A stretch of DNA of 5,976 bases, from the NCBI GenBank assembly GCA_947446835.1, contig CANFHS010000148.1, forward strand, positions 1-5,976, in the 5' to 3' direction. This DNA comes from Bacteriovoracaceae bacterium. GTDB taxonomy: Bacteria; Bdellovibrionota; UBA1018. Positions 1-5,820 of this stretch are shown here, piece by piece (position 1 is the stretch's first letter; each line of letters starts with the position of its first letter). A program made the translations under genes and the position numbers. The notes beneath the pieces were generated by a model. The model saw nothing but the letters and a program-made list of their open reading frames with translations, was not told where the DNA came from and ran no database searches.

Positions 1-708
1 CAGGGGCTGGACCGCCACCTTCAGACCCACGAGATCGTGGGCCAGATCCACGAGCTGAGGCGCGTGGCGCCCATCACCAACATCGTGTTCATGGGCATGG
101 GCGAGCCGTTGCACAACCTGGACAACGTTTCCAAGGCCTGCAAGATCCTGCTCGACCAGAACGGCCTGAACTTCTCCAAGCGCAAGGTCACCGTGTCCAC
201 GAGCGGCCTGGTGCCGGCCATCGAGGAGCTGGGACGCCGGGTGGACGTGTCGCTGGCCATCTCGCTGAACGGCACCACCGACGAGCAGCGTTCCGCCATC
301 ATGCCGGTGAACCGCAAGTGGAACCTCGAGGCGCTGCTGACCGCGTGCCGCAACTACCCGCTGGGGCCGCATCGCCGGATCACCTTCGAGTACGTGCTGC
401 TCAAGGATTTCAACGACTCGCTCGAGGACGCGGCCCGCATCGTCAAGCTGACGCGGGGAATCCCGTCCAAGATCAACCTGATCCCGTTCAACGAGCACCC
501 GGGCGCGGACTTCAAGCGCCCCACCGACGAGCGCGTTCGCCAGTTCCAGGAATACCTGCTGGAGCGCAACGTGGTGGCCACTGTCCGCATCTCGCGCGGG
601 CGGGACATCCTGGCGGCGTGTGGGCAGCTCCGCTCCATTTTCGGCACCGCGCGCGGCACCGAAAAGCACCGGGATTTCCCGGAAGCCGACGCTTCAGTCA
701 GCGGCTGA
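1..708 (+). CDS. rlmN: RlmN, dual-specificity 23S rRNA (A2503-C2) / tRNA methyltransferase, 5'-truncated by window edge
   Basis: This is the C-terminal 235 codons of a radical-SAM RNA methyltransferase, open from base 1. An apparent GTG start at 37 is internal, because family-like sequence (GLDRHLQTHEIVGQI) already precedes it. The enzyme makes 2-methyladenosine at A2503 of 23S rRNA, and in characterised members also at A37 of some tRNAs. Visible landmarks, numbered from base 1, are the SAM-binding FMGMGEP at about 30-36, VSTSG at about 65-69, SLNGTTDEQR in the middle, LIPFNEHPG at about 160-168, and Cys207 in the terminal RGRDILAACGQL block. Cys207 matches the catalytic cysteine near the C-terminus (C355 in E. 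coli). The CxxxCxxC cluster that binds the [4Fe-4S] centre lies outside the window. The FNEHPG block and terminal region look like RlmN rather than the resistance paralogue Cfr. The gene runs convergently to the mre operon and is probably functionally unrelated to it. Confidence 0.95.
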   Translation, partial: QGLDRHLQTHEIVGQIHELRRVAPITNIVFMGMGEPLHNLDNVSKACKILLDQNGLNFSKRKVTVSTSGLVPAIEELGRRVDVSLAISLNGTTDEQRSAIMPVNRKWNLEALLTACRNYPLGPHRRITFEYVLLKDFNDSLEDAARIVKLTRGIPSKINLIPFNEHPGADFKRPTDERVRQFQEYLLERNVVATVRISRGRDILAACGQLRSIFGTARGTEKHRDFPEADASVSG

Positions 709-715
709 GCGGACG

Positions 716-752
716 AAAGACCCAGGCCCGGCCCGAGGCCAGGACCCGGGTC
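716..752 (-). terminator. Putative intrinsic terminator of the mre operon
   Basis: Read on the minus strand, bases 752-742 can pair with 729-719 to form an uninterrupted 11-bp stem containing two G-U wobbles. The loop is about 12 nt and GC-rich, and UUU follows at 718-716. The hairpin starts 8 nt after the stop codon of the small coiled-coil gene. On the plus strand the two wobble positions become A-C mismatches and no T-run follows, so the signal is oriented for the minus-strand operon rather than for rlmN. The T-tract is short, so it may be weak or need Rho. The pairing was worked out by hand and no folding energy was computed. Confidence 0.42.
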
Positions 753-759
753 GGGGACC

Positions 760-1098
760 TCAGTGCTTCTTGCCTTTGGCGGGGGCCGCTTTTTTGGCAG
801 CGGGCTTCAGGCGGTCGGTCAATTCGTGCACCGATTTCTGGAGGGCTTCCATTTCGCCCTTCTGGGCCAGCACGGTCTGCCCCATGGTCTGGAGCAGCTG
901 ATTGGCTTTGGCCATGTCGGTGGCCAGTTGCTTGACCTGGGTGTCCAGGGCCTGGATTCTTTGCGAAGTGGTGGTCTCACGCTTTTCGAGGTTGTCCACC
1001 TGCTGCTGCATGGCCTGCTGGCCCGGGCAGCTCGGAACGCTGATGCCCATTCCCACGCAAGCGGCAGCCAAAACGACCCAACGAAGATTCTTGTGCAT
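760..1098 (-). CDS. Small exported coiled-coil protein, possible lipoprotein (unidentified)
   Basis: I do not recognise a named family. From the ATG at 1098 the protein has 112 residues. A basic N-terminus (MHKNLR) and a hydrophobic stretch at about 8-22 resemble a signal peptide, followed by Cys24 in SVPSC. That could be a degenerate lipobox (V, P, S at -3 to -1); the proline makes this uncertain, and ordinary signal-peptidase cleavage is the alternative. Residues about 30-97 form a Gln/Glu/Lys-rich helix with hydrophobic residues spaced 3-4 apart (I48, L51, V55, L58, M62; then M83, L86, V90, L93, L97), which is typical of a coiled coil. The tail (about 98-112) is Ala/Pro/Lys-rich and ends GKKH. 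A longer reading frame opens at a TTG at 1128 but has no Shine-Dalgarno signal, and the hydrophobic segment would then sit further in. The ATG at 1098 has GGAAG only 3 nt away, so its ribosome-binding site is also imperfect. The gene lies 30 nt after rodA and is probably the last gene of the operon, which suggests a cell-envelope role (inference). Confidence 0.75.
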   Translation of the reverse strand: MHKNLRWVVLAAACVGMGISVPSCPGQQAMQQQVDNLEKRETTTSQRIQALDTQVKQLATDMAKANQLLQTMGQTVLAQKGEMEALQKSVHELTDRLKPAAKKAAPAKGKKH

Positions 1099-1128
1099 AG
1101 GCTTCCAGTTTAAACCGGACCTTGCCAA

Positions 1129-2283
1129 TCAGAACATGAATTTTTTATTCGCGATGTTGGTCAGGATGGCCACGCCCAGCATCGAGGTCAGGAGGGACGA
1201 GCCCCCGTACGACAGGAAGGGCAAGGGTACCCCGACGATGGGCAGGATGCCCATCACCATGCCCATGTTCACGAACGTGTGCCAGAAGAAGATGGACATG
1301 ATCCCGAAGGCCAGGAGCAGGCCGAACTTGTCGTGCGACTGGTAGGCCACGGCCAGCCCCGAGATCATGAAGGCCATGTACATGGCCAGAAGGACCGCGC
1401 ACCCCACGAAGCCATGCTCCTCGCTGAACACCGAGAAGATGAAGTCGGTGTGGTGCTCGGGAAGGAAGTTCAGCTGGCTCTGGGTCCCCTTCTTGTAGCC
1501 CTTGCCGAAGAGCTTGCCCGAGCCCACGGCGATCATGGACTGGATGGAGTTGTAGCCGGCGCCCTTGGGGTCGGTCATGGGGTCCAGGAAGGTCACGATC
1601 CTTTGCCGCTGGTAGGGCTTCAGGGCCACCTTGTAGGCGGTGGGCAGGGCAATGGCCCCGCAGATGGCGATGGCGATCAGGACCTGGGGCTTGATCTTCA
1701 GGAACATCATCATCGAGCCGAACACCAGCAGGATGATCATGGCCGTGCCCAGGTCGGGCTGCAGCATGATCAGGGCCGAGGGGATGGCCACCAGGAGGCC
1801 GGCGGGAATCAGCTCCTTGACCCCCAGCCCCCCGACCGTGCGGTCGTTTTCGAAGTACTTGGCCAGGCAGAGCACCATGGACAGCTTCATGAACTCGGAA
1901 GGCTGCATGCGCAGGCCGCCCACGCCGATCCAGCGCTTGGCGCCCAGCGACTCCTTGCCCACGACCAGCACCGCGGCCAACAGCAGCAGGTTCATGAAGT
2001 AGATGACGTAAGCGATCCTGGAAAAGAACGAGTAGTGCACCAGCAGGATCAGGGCCGTGAGACAGGTGCCGACCCCGAACCAGAGCAGCTGCGTGCGGTA
2101 AAGGCCCTGGCTCTTGTCCTCGACCGCCGTGGCCGACATCAGGTTCCACAGGCCGATGCCGAAAAGCACGACCTGGATGAGCAGCAGGTTCCAGTTGAAC
2201 TTCTTGAATTCCTCGTCGTAGAGCCCGACCCGAAGGGAACTCTCGTCGTGCGGAACCGGGCTTTCCATCGCCGTGTGGGTCAT
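1129..2283 (-). CDS. rodA: RodA, SEDS-family peptidoglycan glycosyltransferase of the elongasome
   Basis: This 384-residue inner-membrane protein polymerises lipid II into glycan strands together with PBP2. After a cytoplasmic N-terminus of about 30 residues it is a run of hydrophobic helices of SEDS type. Family signatures are KRWIGVGG followed by MQPSEFMK (Glu130 matches the conserved SEDS glutamate), LQPDLGTAM at 174-182, QRQRIVTFLDP at about 225-234, and a large periplasmic loop ending LPEHHTDFIFSVFSEEHG. Asp280 in that loop corresponds to the essential catalytic aspartate of RodA. The C-terminal VGVPLPFLSYGGSS is the classic SEDS ending motif. The RodA assignment over FtsW rests on its place directly after PBP2 and on overall pattern. 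The ATG at 2283 lies 5 nt after the PBP2 stop, with AGAGGA at 2293-2298 giving a 9-nt spacer, so the ribosome-binding site sits inside the end of mrdA. A second ATG five codons in is possible but has less upstream support. The C-terminus is short, ending NKKFMF, and the length is normal for the family. Confidence 0.97.
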   Translation of the reverse strand: MTHTAMESPVPHDESSLRVGLYDEEFKKFNWNLLLIQVVLFGIGLWNLMSATAVEDKSQGLYRTQLLWFGVGTCLTALILLVHYSFFSRIAYVIYFMNLLLLAAVLVVGKESLGAKRWIGVGGLRMQPSEFMKLSMVLCLAKYFENDRTVGGLGVKELIPAGLLVAIPSALIMLQPDLGTAMIILLVFGSMMMFLKIKPQVLIAIAICGAIALPTAYKVALKPYQRQRIVTFLDPMTDPKGAGYNSIQSMIAVGSGKLFGKGYKKGTQSQLNFLPEHHTDFIFSVFSEEHGFVGCAVLLAMYMAFMISGLAVAYQSHDKFGLLLAFGIMSIFFWHTFVNMGMVMGILPIVGVPLPFLSYGGSSLLTSMLGVAILTNIANKKFMF

Positions 2284-2288
2284 CGGGA

Positions 2289-4316
2289 TCAGTCCTCTCG
2301 GTTGGGCGCGGGCGGCTCCGGCAGCGTGGTGTCGTTGCCGTCGTCCGGGGTGATGTCATCCTGGACGGGCGCCTTGGGAAGCTTCAGGCCTGCGGCTTCG
2401 CCCTTGAGGCGGGCCGCGATGACCTTGTCGCTGTAGAGTTCCGGATAGTACTTCTGCAGGTAGGTCTTGATCACGGCCTTGGCGATGGGGGCGGCTCCGC
2501 TGGCACCGTGGCAGGCGTGTTCGCCGATCACGGCCACCGCGATCTTGGGGTCGTTGGAAGGGGCGTAGCCCGCGAACATGGCGTTATGGCGTTCGCGCCA
2601 TTTCATGTTCTCGCACTTGCCGTAGATCTTGTCGGCGGCCAGGCGGATGACCTGCACGGTGCCGGTCTTGCCGGCAAAGTCCATCCCCGGCAGCCGCGAC
2701 AGGATGGCGGTGCCGTGGGGGCTGTTCACCACGCCCCAGAGTCCCTGCTTCACCGCGGCCAGGGTTTCGGGCCGCAGGCGGTGGGTCTCGACGATCTCGG
2801 GCTTGAAGTTCTTGAGGACCTGGCCCTCGTAGGTCTCGATCTCGCGTACCAGGAAGGGCCGGTACACGGTACCGCCGTTGGCGATCGATGCATAGAGGTT
2901 GGCCAGCTGGATGGCCGTGGTCAGCACGTAGCTCTGGCCGATGGCCACGGAGAGGGTCTCGCCTCCGTTCCATTCCTGGCCGAAGCGCTTCTTTTTCCAG
3001 GCCTCGGTGGGGATCAGGCCGGGCACTTCGCGGGCCAGGCTGATGCCGGTCCGGCGGCCCAGGCCCAGGTAGGTGGCCCACTTGGCGATCTTGTCCACGC
3101 CCAGCTTCTGCGCCACGCGATAAAAGAAGATGTCGCAGGACTCGGTGATGGCGCTGGTCACGTTCAGGTCGCCGTGGCCGCCCTTCTTGTGGCAGTGGTA
3201 GGGGCGGTTACCGACCTGCATCTTGCCGGCACAGTGGAACTTGGTGTTGGCGTCGATGACGCCTTCTTCGAGGCCCGCGATGGCGGTCACGATCTTGAAC
3301 ACCGAGCCGGGCGAGTAGTGGTCCTGGATGGTCTTGTCGCGCAGCGGGCGGTGCTCGTTGTTCAGCAGCTGGGTCCAGAGCTGGGCGGGGATGCCGCGCG
3401 AGAACGAGGTGGGATCGAACGAAGGGCGCGACACCATGGCCAGGATCTCGCCCGAGCGGGGGTCGATGGCCACCAGGCCGCCGACCTTGTCGCCGAAGGC
3501 CTGGGTGGCGGCCATCTGCAGGTCCTGGTCGATGCTCAGGATCAGGTTCTTGCCGGGGACGGCCGCTTTTTCGGCGGCGCCCTGGAACACCCGCGACCGG
3601 CCGTGCTCCAGCTTGATGCGGCCAAAGGCGTCGACTTCGACCAGCTTTTCGCCGTCCTGGCCGCGCAGCACGTCTTCCATGCGCTGCTCCAGCCCGTACT
3701 TGCCCACCGAGTCGCCCAGCTTGTACTTCTGGCCCTTGGCGTTCAGCTGCAGCAGGTCGCTCGGGCTGACTTCGCCGATGTAGCCCAGCAGGTGCGAGGC
3801 CACGTCACCAAAGATGTTGGTGCGCTTGATCTCCTGCTCGACCTGGATGCCGGGCATCGAGATCTTCCAGGACTCGACCTCGGCCACCTCGTCACGCGAC
3901 AGGTCGGTCTTGACCTTCACGGGAAGGAACGACGGCTGCATGCGCGCCTTGTTCAGCACGTCCTGGATGTCGCTGGCCGGCATCCTCAGGATCTTCGAAA
4001 GCAGCTTGAAGGTCTCGGCGCGTTCCTCGGCCGTGGCCAGCTTGAAGTACTGCGGCACGATCTCCAGGTCGAACGCCGGGCGGTTGTCGATGAGCAGGGT
4101 GCGGTTGCGGTCGAAGATCATCCCGCGGGGCGAGGCGATTTTCACCTTCTTGATGCGGTTCTCTTCCGAGTACTGCCGCATCTCGTCGCCCTTGAGGACC
4201 TGCAGGTACACCATGCGGGACAGCAGCATCCCCAGGCCGATGAACACGACCGTGTAGATGTATTTGAAACGGTCCTGGAACTCGCGGATCTGTTCTTCTT
4301 GCCCGAGAAACGCCAT
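2289..4316 (-). CDS. mrdA: PBP2, elongasome class B penicillin-binding protein (DD-transpeptidase)
   Basis: This 675-residue bitopic membrane protein cross-links nascent peptidoglycan made by RodA. It has a short cytoplasmic N-terminus and a transmembrane helix at about 18-37. The dimerisation (pedestal) domain follows, with SPRGMIFDRN at 62-71 and LGYIGEVSP at 177-185. The transpeptidase domain carries SxxK as SVFK (nucleophile Ser338, Lys341), the second motif as SCD (Ser393, Asp395; PBP2 proteins commonly have SxD), and KTGT at 550-553. Cys362, Cys375, His381 and Cys394 fall where a zinc site is known in Acinetobacter and E. coli PBP2. Residues about 635-675 form a Pro/Asp-rich, probably disordered periplasmic tail. 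The ATG at 4316 directly abuts the mreD stop (TAA then ATG), with AGAGGG at 4324-4329 giving a 7-nt spacer and a further GGAGGG just upstream. The FtsI/PBP3 alternative is unlikely next to MreCD and RodA. Length is slightly above the usual 620-650 residues because of the tail. Confidence 0.97.
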   Translation of the reverse strand: MAFLGQEEQIREFQDRFKYIYTVVFIGLGMLLSRMVYLQVLKGDEMRQYSEENRIKKVKIASPRGMIFDRNRTLLIDNRPAFDLEIVPQYFKLATAEERAETFKLLSKILRMPASDIQDVLNKARMQPSFLPVKVKTDLSRDEVAEVESWKISMPGIQVEQEIKRTNIFGDVASHLLGYIGEVSPSDLLQLNAKGQKYKLGDSVGKYGLEQRMEDVLRGQDGEKLVEVDAFGRIKLEHGRSRVFQGAAEKAAVPGKNLILSIDQDLQMAATQAFGDKVGGLVAIDPRSGEILAMVSRPSFDPTSFSRGIPAQLWTQLLNNEHRPLRDKTIQDHYSPGSVFKIVTAIAGLEEGVIDANTKFHCAGKMQVGNRPYHCHKKGGHGDLNVTSAITESCDIFFYRVAQKLGVDKIAKWATYLGLGRRTGISLAREVPGLIPTEAWKKKRFGQEWNGGETLSVAIGQSYVLTTAIQLANLYASIANGGTVYRPFLVREIETYEGQVLKNFKPEIVETHRLRPETLAAVKQGLWGVVNSPHGTAILSRLPGMDFAGKTGTVQVIRLAADKIYGKCENMKWRERHNAMFAGYAPSNDPKIAVAVIGEHACHGASGAAPIAKAVIKTYLQKYYPELYSDKVIAARLKGEAAGLKLPKAPVQDDITPDDGNDTTLPEPPAPNRED

Positions 4317-4883
4317 TTAAAGTCCCTCTCCCTCCAGCTGGACCTCGTCCTCGAGGATGTGCTGGGCCCGCGGGCTCTTGAAGGTCACCCCGTCGAAGCG
4401 GTCGAGCGCCCGGTACAGGCCCAGGGCGATGGCGCCTTCGATGACCGCTCCCGGGAACAGGTAGATGAGGGTGTGGCGCCACAGGTTGGCGCCGGCACCC
4501 AGCAGGTGGATCAGGATGAGCATGGCCAGGCGCCACAGCATGGCGGACCCCATGGTCAGAAAGATGAGGGAAGTGCGGTTCGGCAGCACGAGGAACTTGG
4601 CCGCGGCCCGGACGCCCAGGTAAACCGCCATGTAGGTCACCAGCATGGCGCCCTGCGGCGCGGAGCTGTGGATCTCGGCGATGTTGGCAAAGATCAGGGT
4701 CAGGATGCCGCCTTCCAGCAGGTTCCGTCGAAGGGAACACCAGATCACCGCGATGAGCACGATGTCCGGCTGGATCCAGCTCAGCGGTGGGCTGGCAAAG
4801 AGCGCCGTCTGGATGGCGATGCCCAGGGCAACCAGCAGGATCAGGACGGGCGCGTTGGCCGTGCGGAGAAAAAGCCGGATCAT
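4317..4883 (-). CDS. mreD: MreD, rod-shape-determining integral membrane protein
   Basis: This 188-residue, strongly hydrophobic protein has about five or six predicted membrane helices, at roughly 11-30, 39-50, 56-70, 78-98, 105-127 and 137-160. MreD is an inner-membrane partner of MreC and helps control RodA-PBP2 activity; its biochemical role is not settled. Family-like features are PDIVLIAVIW (39-48), the acidic-glycine LLEGG at 55-59, and the short loop SSAPQG before the fourth helix, a region usually conserved in MreD. MreD diverges strongly in sequence, so position between mreC and mrdA is part of the evidence. Its ATG overlaps the mreC stop in an ATGA (4880-4883), which implies translational coupling, and GGAG lies about 5 nt upstream. 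The tail (about 165-188) is hydrophilic and acidic and probably cytoplasmic. Confidence 0.92.
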   Translation of the reverse strand: MIRLFLRTANAPVLILLVALGIAIQTALFASPPLSWIQPDIVLIAVIWCSLRRNLLEGGILTLIFANIAEIHSSAPQGAMLVTYMAVYLGVRAAAKFLVLPNRTSLIFLTMGSAMLWRLAMLILIHLLGAGANLWRHTLIYLFPGAVIEGAIALGLYRALDRFDGVTFKSPRAQHILEDEVQLEGEGL

Positions 4884-5776
4884 CGGCCGCTCCGGGCGAC
4901 CGCAGCGGCTTCGGCCTTCTCCTTTTCACGGCTTTCGGCCCGCTCCAGCAGCGGTTCACTGTGGATCTTGGTCACGACCAGCACTTCTTCGAGCTTGGAG
5001 AAGTCGACGGCCGGCCGGACTTCGACGTCCTGGGTGATGCCGAAGGCCTTGCGGTTCACCTTGGAAACCAGGCCCACCGGAATCCCCTTGGGGAAGATGC
5101 TGCCGAGGCCGCTCGAAATGAGCAGGTCGCCGGGCTGGATGTCGTCGGTGCGGAGCGCGAACTTGAGCTGGCAGACCTCGTCGGTCATGCCTTCCACCAC
5201 ACCACGGGCCCGGGAGCGTTCCACGATTGCGTCCACGGCGGACAGCAGGTCCAGCACGGTCACCACGTCGGCCGAGTTGGCGGTGGTGCGGAACACGCGG
5301 CCCACGATGCCTTCGGCGGTGACCACGGCCATGTTCCGCTGGATTCCCGAGTTCTCGCCGCGGTTGATCCGGATGGCGCGGAATTCGGGCGAGACGTCCT
5401 TGGCGATGACGGCGGCGGCCACCGTGTCGAGGCGGAAATTTTCCTGGAAGGCGAGCAGCTTCCGCAGGCGCAGGTTTTCCTGCTGGGTCTCCTGGAGGCT
5501 GGCGATGGAGTTCAGCAGCCGGCGGTTCTCCTCGACCAGCTGGAGGTTCTCCTGGCGGGTGCTGAGCAGGTACACGTAGTTCTGGAAGGTCGACACGATC
5601 TGGTCCAGCGAGATGCTGATGGCCGTCTGGATGGGCGAGGTGATCCCCAGGATGACCCGGTCATAGAACCGGTGATTCCTCGGGGCACGCGTCGAGGTGT
5701 CGATCGCCGTGATCGGGATCAAGAGGAAGAGAAAAAGAATGATATAAAATCGGTATTCTTTTAGATACTTGATCAT
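4880..5776 (-). CDS. mreC: MreC, periplasmic cell-shape scaffold and elongasome regulator
   Basis: This 298-residue bitopic protein activates PBP2-RodA by binding PBP2 in the periplasm. It has a short basic N-terminus (MIKYLKEYR), one membrane helix at about 10-25, and a coiled coil at about 60-112 (LVEENRRLLN, QENLRLRKLL). The beta-domain core follows, with the family signatures INRGENSGIQRNMAVV (137-152), EGIVGRV (155-161), LLDLLSAVDAIV-like sequence (about 175-185) and GDLLISSGLGSIFPKGIPVG (216-235). The C-terminal 20 residues are Ala/Glu/Lys/Arg-rich and low in complexity. Start is ATG at 5776; only a weak GAGAG precedes it, about 10 nt away. The first 18 codons are markedly AT-rich compared with the rest of the window, partly because they encode Ile/Phe/Leu/Lys/Tyr. 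It is the first gene of the minus-strand operon; mreB, usually just upstream, is not there. Confidence 0.96.
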   Translation of the reverse strand: MIKYLKEYRFYIILFLFLLIPITAIDTSTRAPRNHRFYDRVILGITSPIQTAISISLDQIVSTFQNYVYLLSTRQENLQLVEENRRLLNSIASLQETQQENLRLRKLLAFQENFRLDTVAAAVIAKDVSPEFRAIRINRGENSGIQRNMAVVTAEGIVGRVFRTTANSADVVTVLDLLSAVDAIVERSRARGVVEGMTDEVCQLKFALRTDDIQPGDLLISSGLGSIFPKGIPVGLVSKVNRKAFGITQDVEVRPAVDFSKLEEVLVVTKIHSEPLLERAESREKEKAEAAAVARSGR

Positions 5777-5820
5777 GGATTTCGGCTCTCAGTGGGAATC
5801 CTAAAGGGAAAGGAAACCAG
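5777..5820. promoter_or_regulatory. Short divergent intergenic region between mreC and the SurA/PpiD-like gene
   Basis: Only 44 bp separate the two divergent start codons, so the promoters must be packed here or lie within the 5' ends of the opposite genes. The clearest signal is AGGA at 5811-5814, a ribosome-binding site 6 nt before the ATG at 5821. On the minus strand TAGGAT (5803-5798) is a 4/6 match to a sigma-70 -10 box, but no -35 stands at the right distance. On the plus strand the AT-rich start of mreC holds TATAAA (5743-5748), again without a recognisable -35. That a promoter region exists is inferred from the gene arrangement; no particular box is claimed. Confidence 0.4.

Noticed and set aside
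37..708. A GTG at 37 as the true start of rlmN.
   Set aside because: The frame is open to base 1 and the preceding residues already match the RlmN family, and the iron-sulphur cysteine motif must lie upstream, so the gene is simply cut by the window edge.
743..752. A perfect 10-bp palindrome (GACCCGGGTC) in the convergent spacer, considered as an operator or protein-binding site.
   Set aside because: It lies between two gene ends, where an operator is unlikely, and is better explained as one arm of the longer hairpin described as a terminator.
1145..2359. A 404-codon minus-strand frame overlapping rodA in another reading frame, and a similar 355-codon frame at 3892-4959.
   Set aside because: Both are Arg/Pro/Gly/His-rich out-of-frame readings of rodA and of mrdA/mreD, with no domain content of their own.
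1279..2436. A 385-codon plus-strand open frame antisense to rodA.
   Set aside because: The same composition effect: it is His/Gly/Gln/Asp-rich with no domain, and RodA motifs on the other strand are unmistakable.
2475..2620. A second possible metal site in PBP2 made by Cys568, His577, His600, Cys602 and His603.
   Set aside because: The His600 region corresponds to a segment that is often His/Gly-rich in PBP2 proteins, and I know of no structural precedent for metal binding there; spacing alone is not enough support.
2508..5579. A 1023-codon open frame on the plus strand, antisense to mreC, mreD and mrdA.
   Set aside because: It lies wholly opposite three confidently identified genes. Its translation is rich in His, Asp, Gly, Gln and Val with no recognisable domain, as expected for the complement of GC-rich coding sequence with few stop codons.
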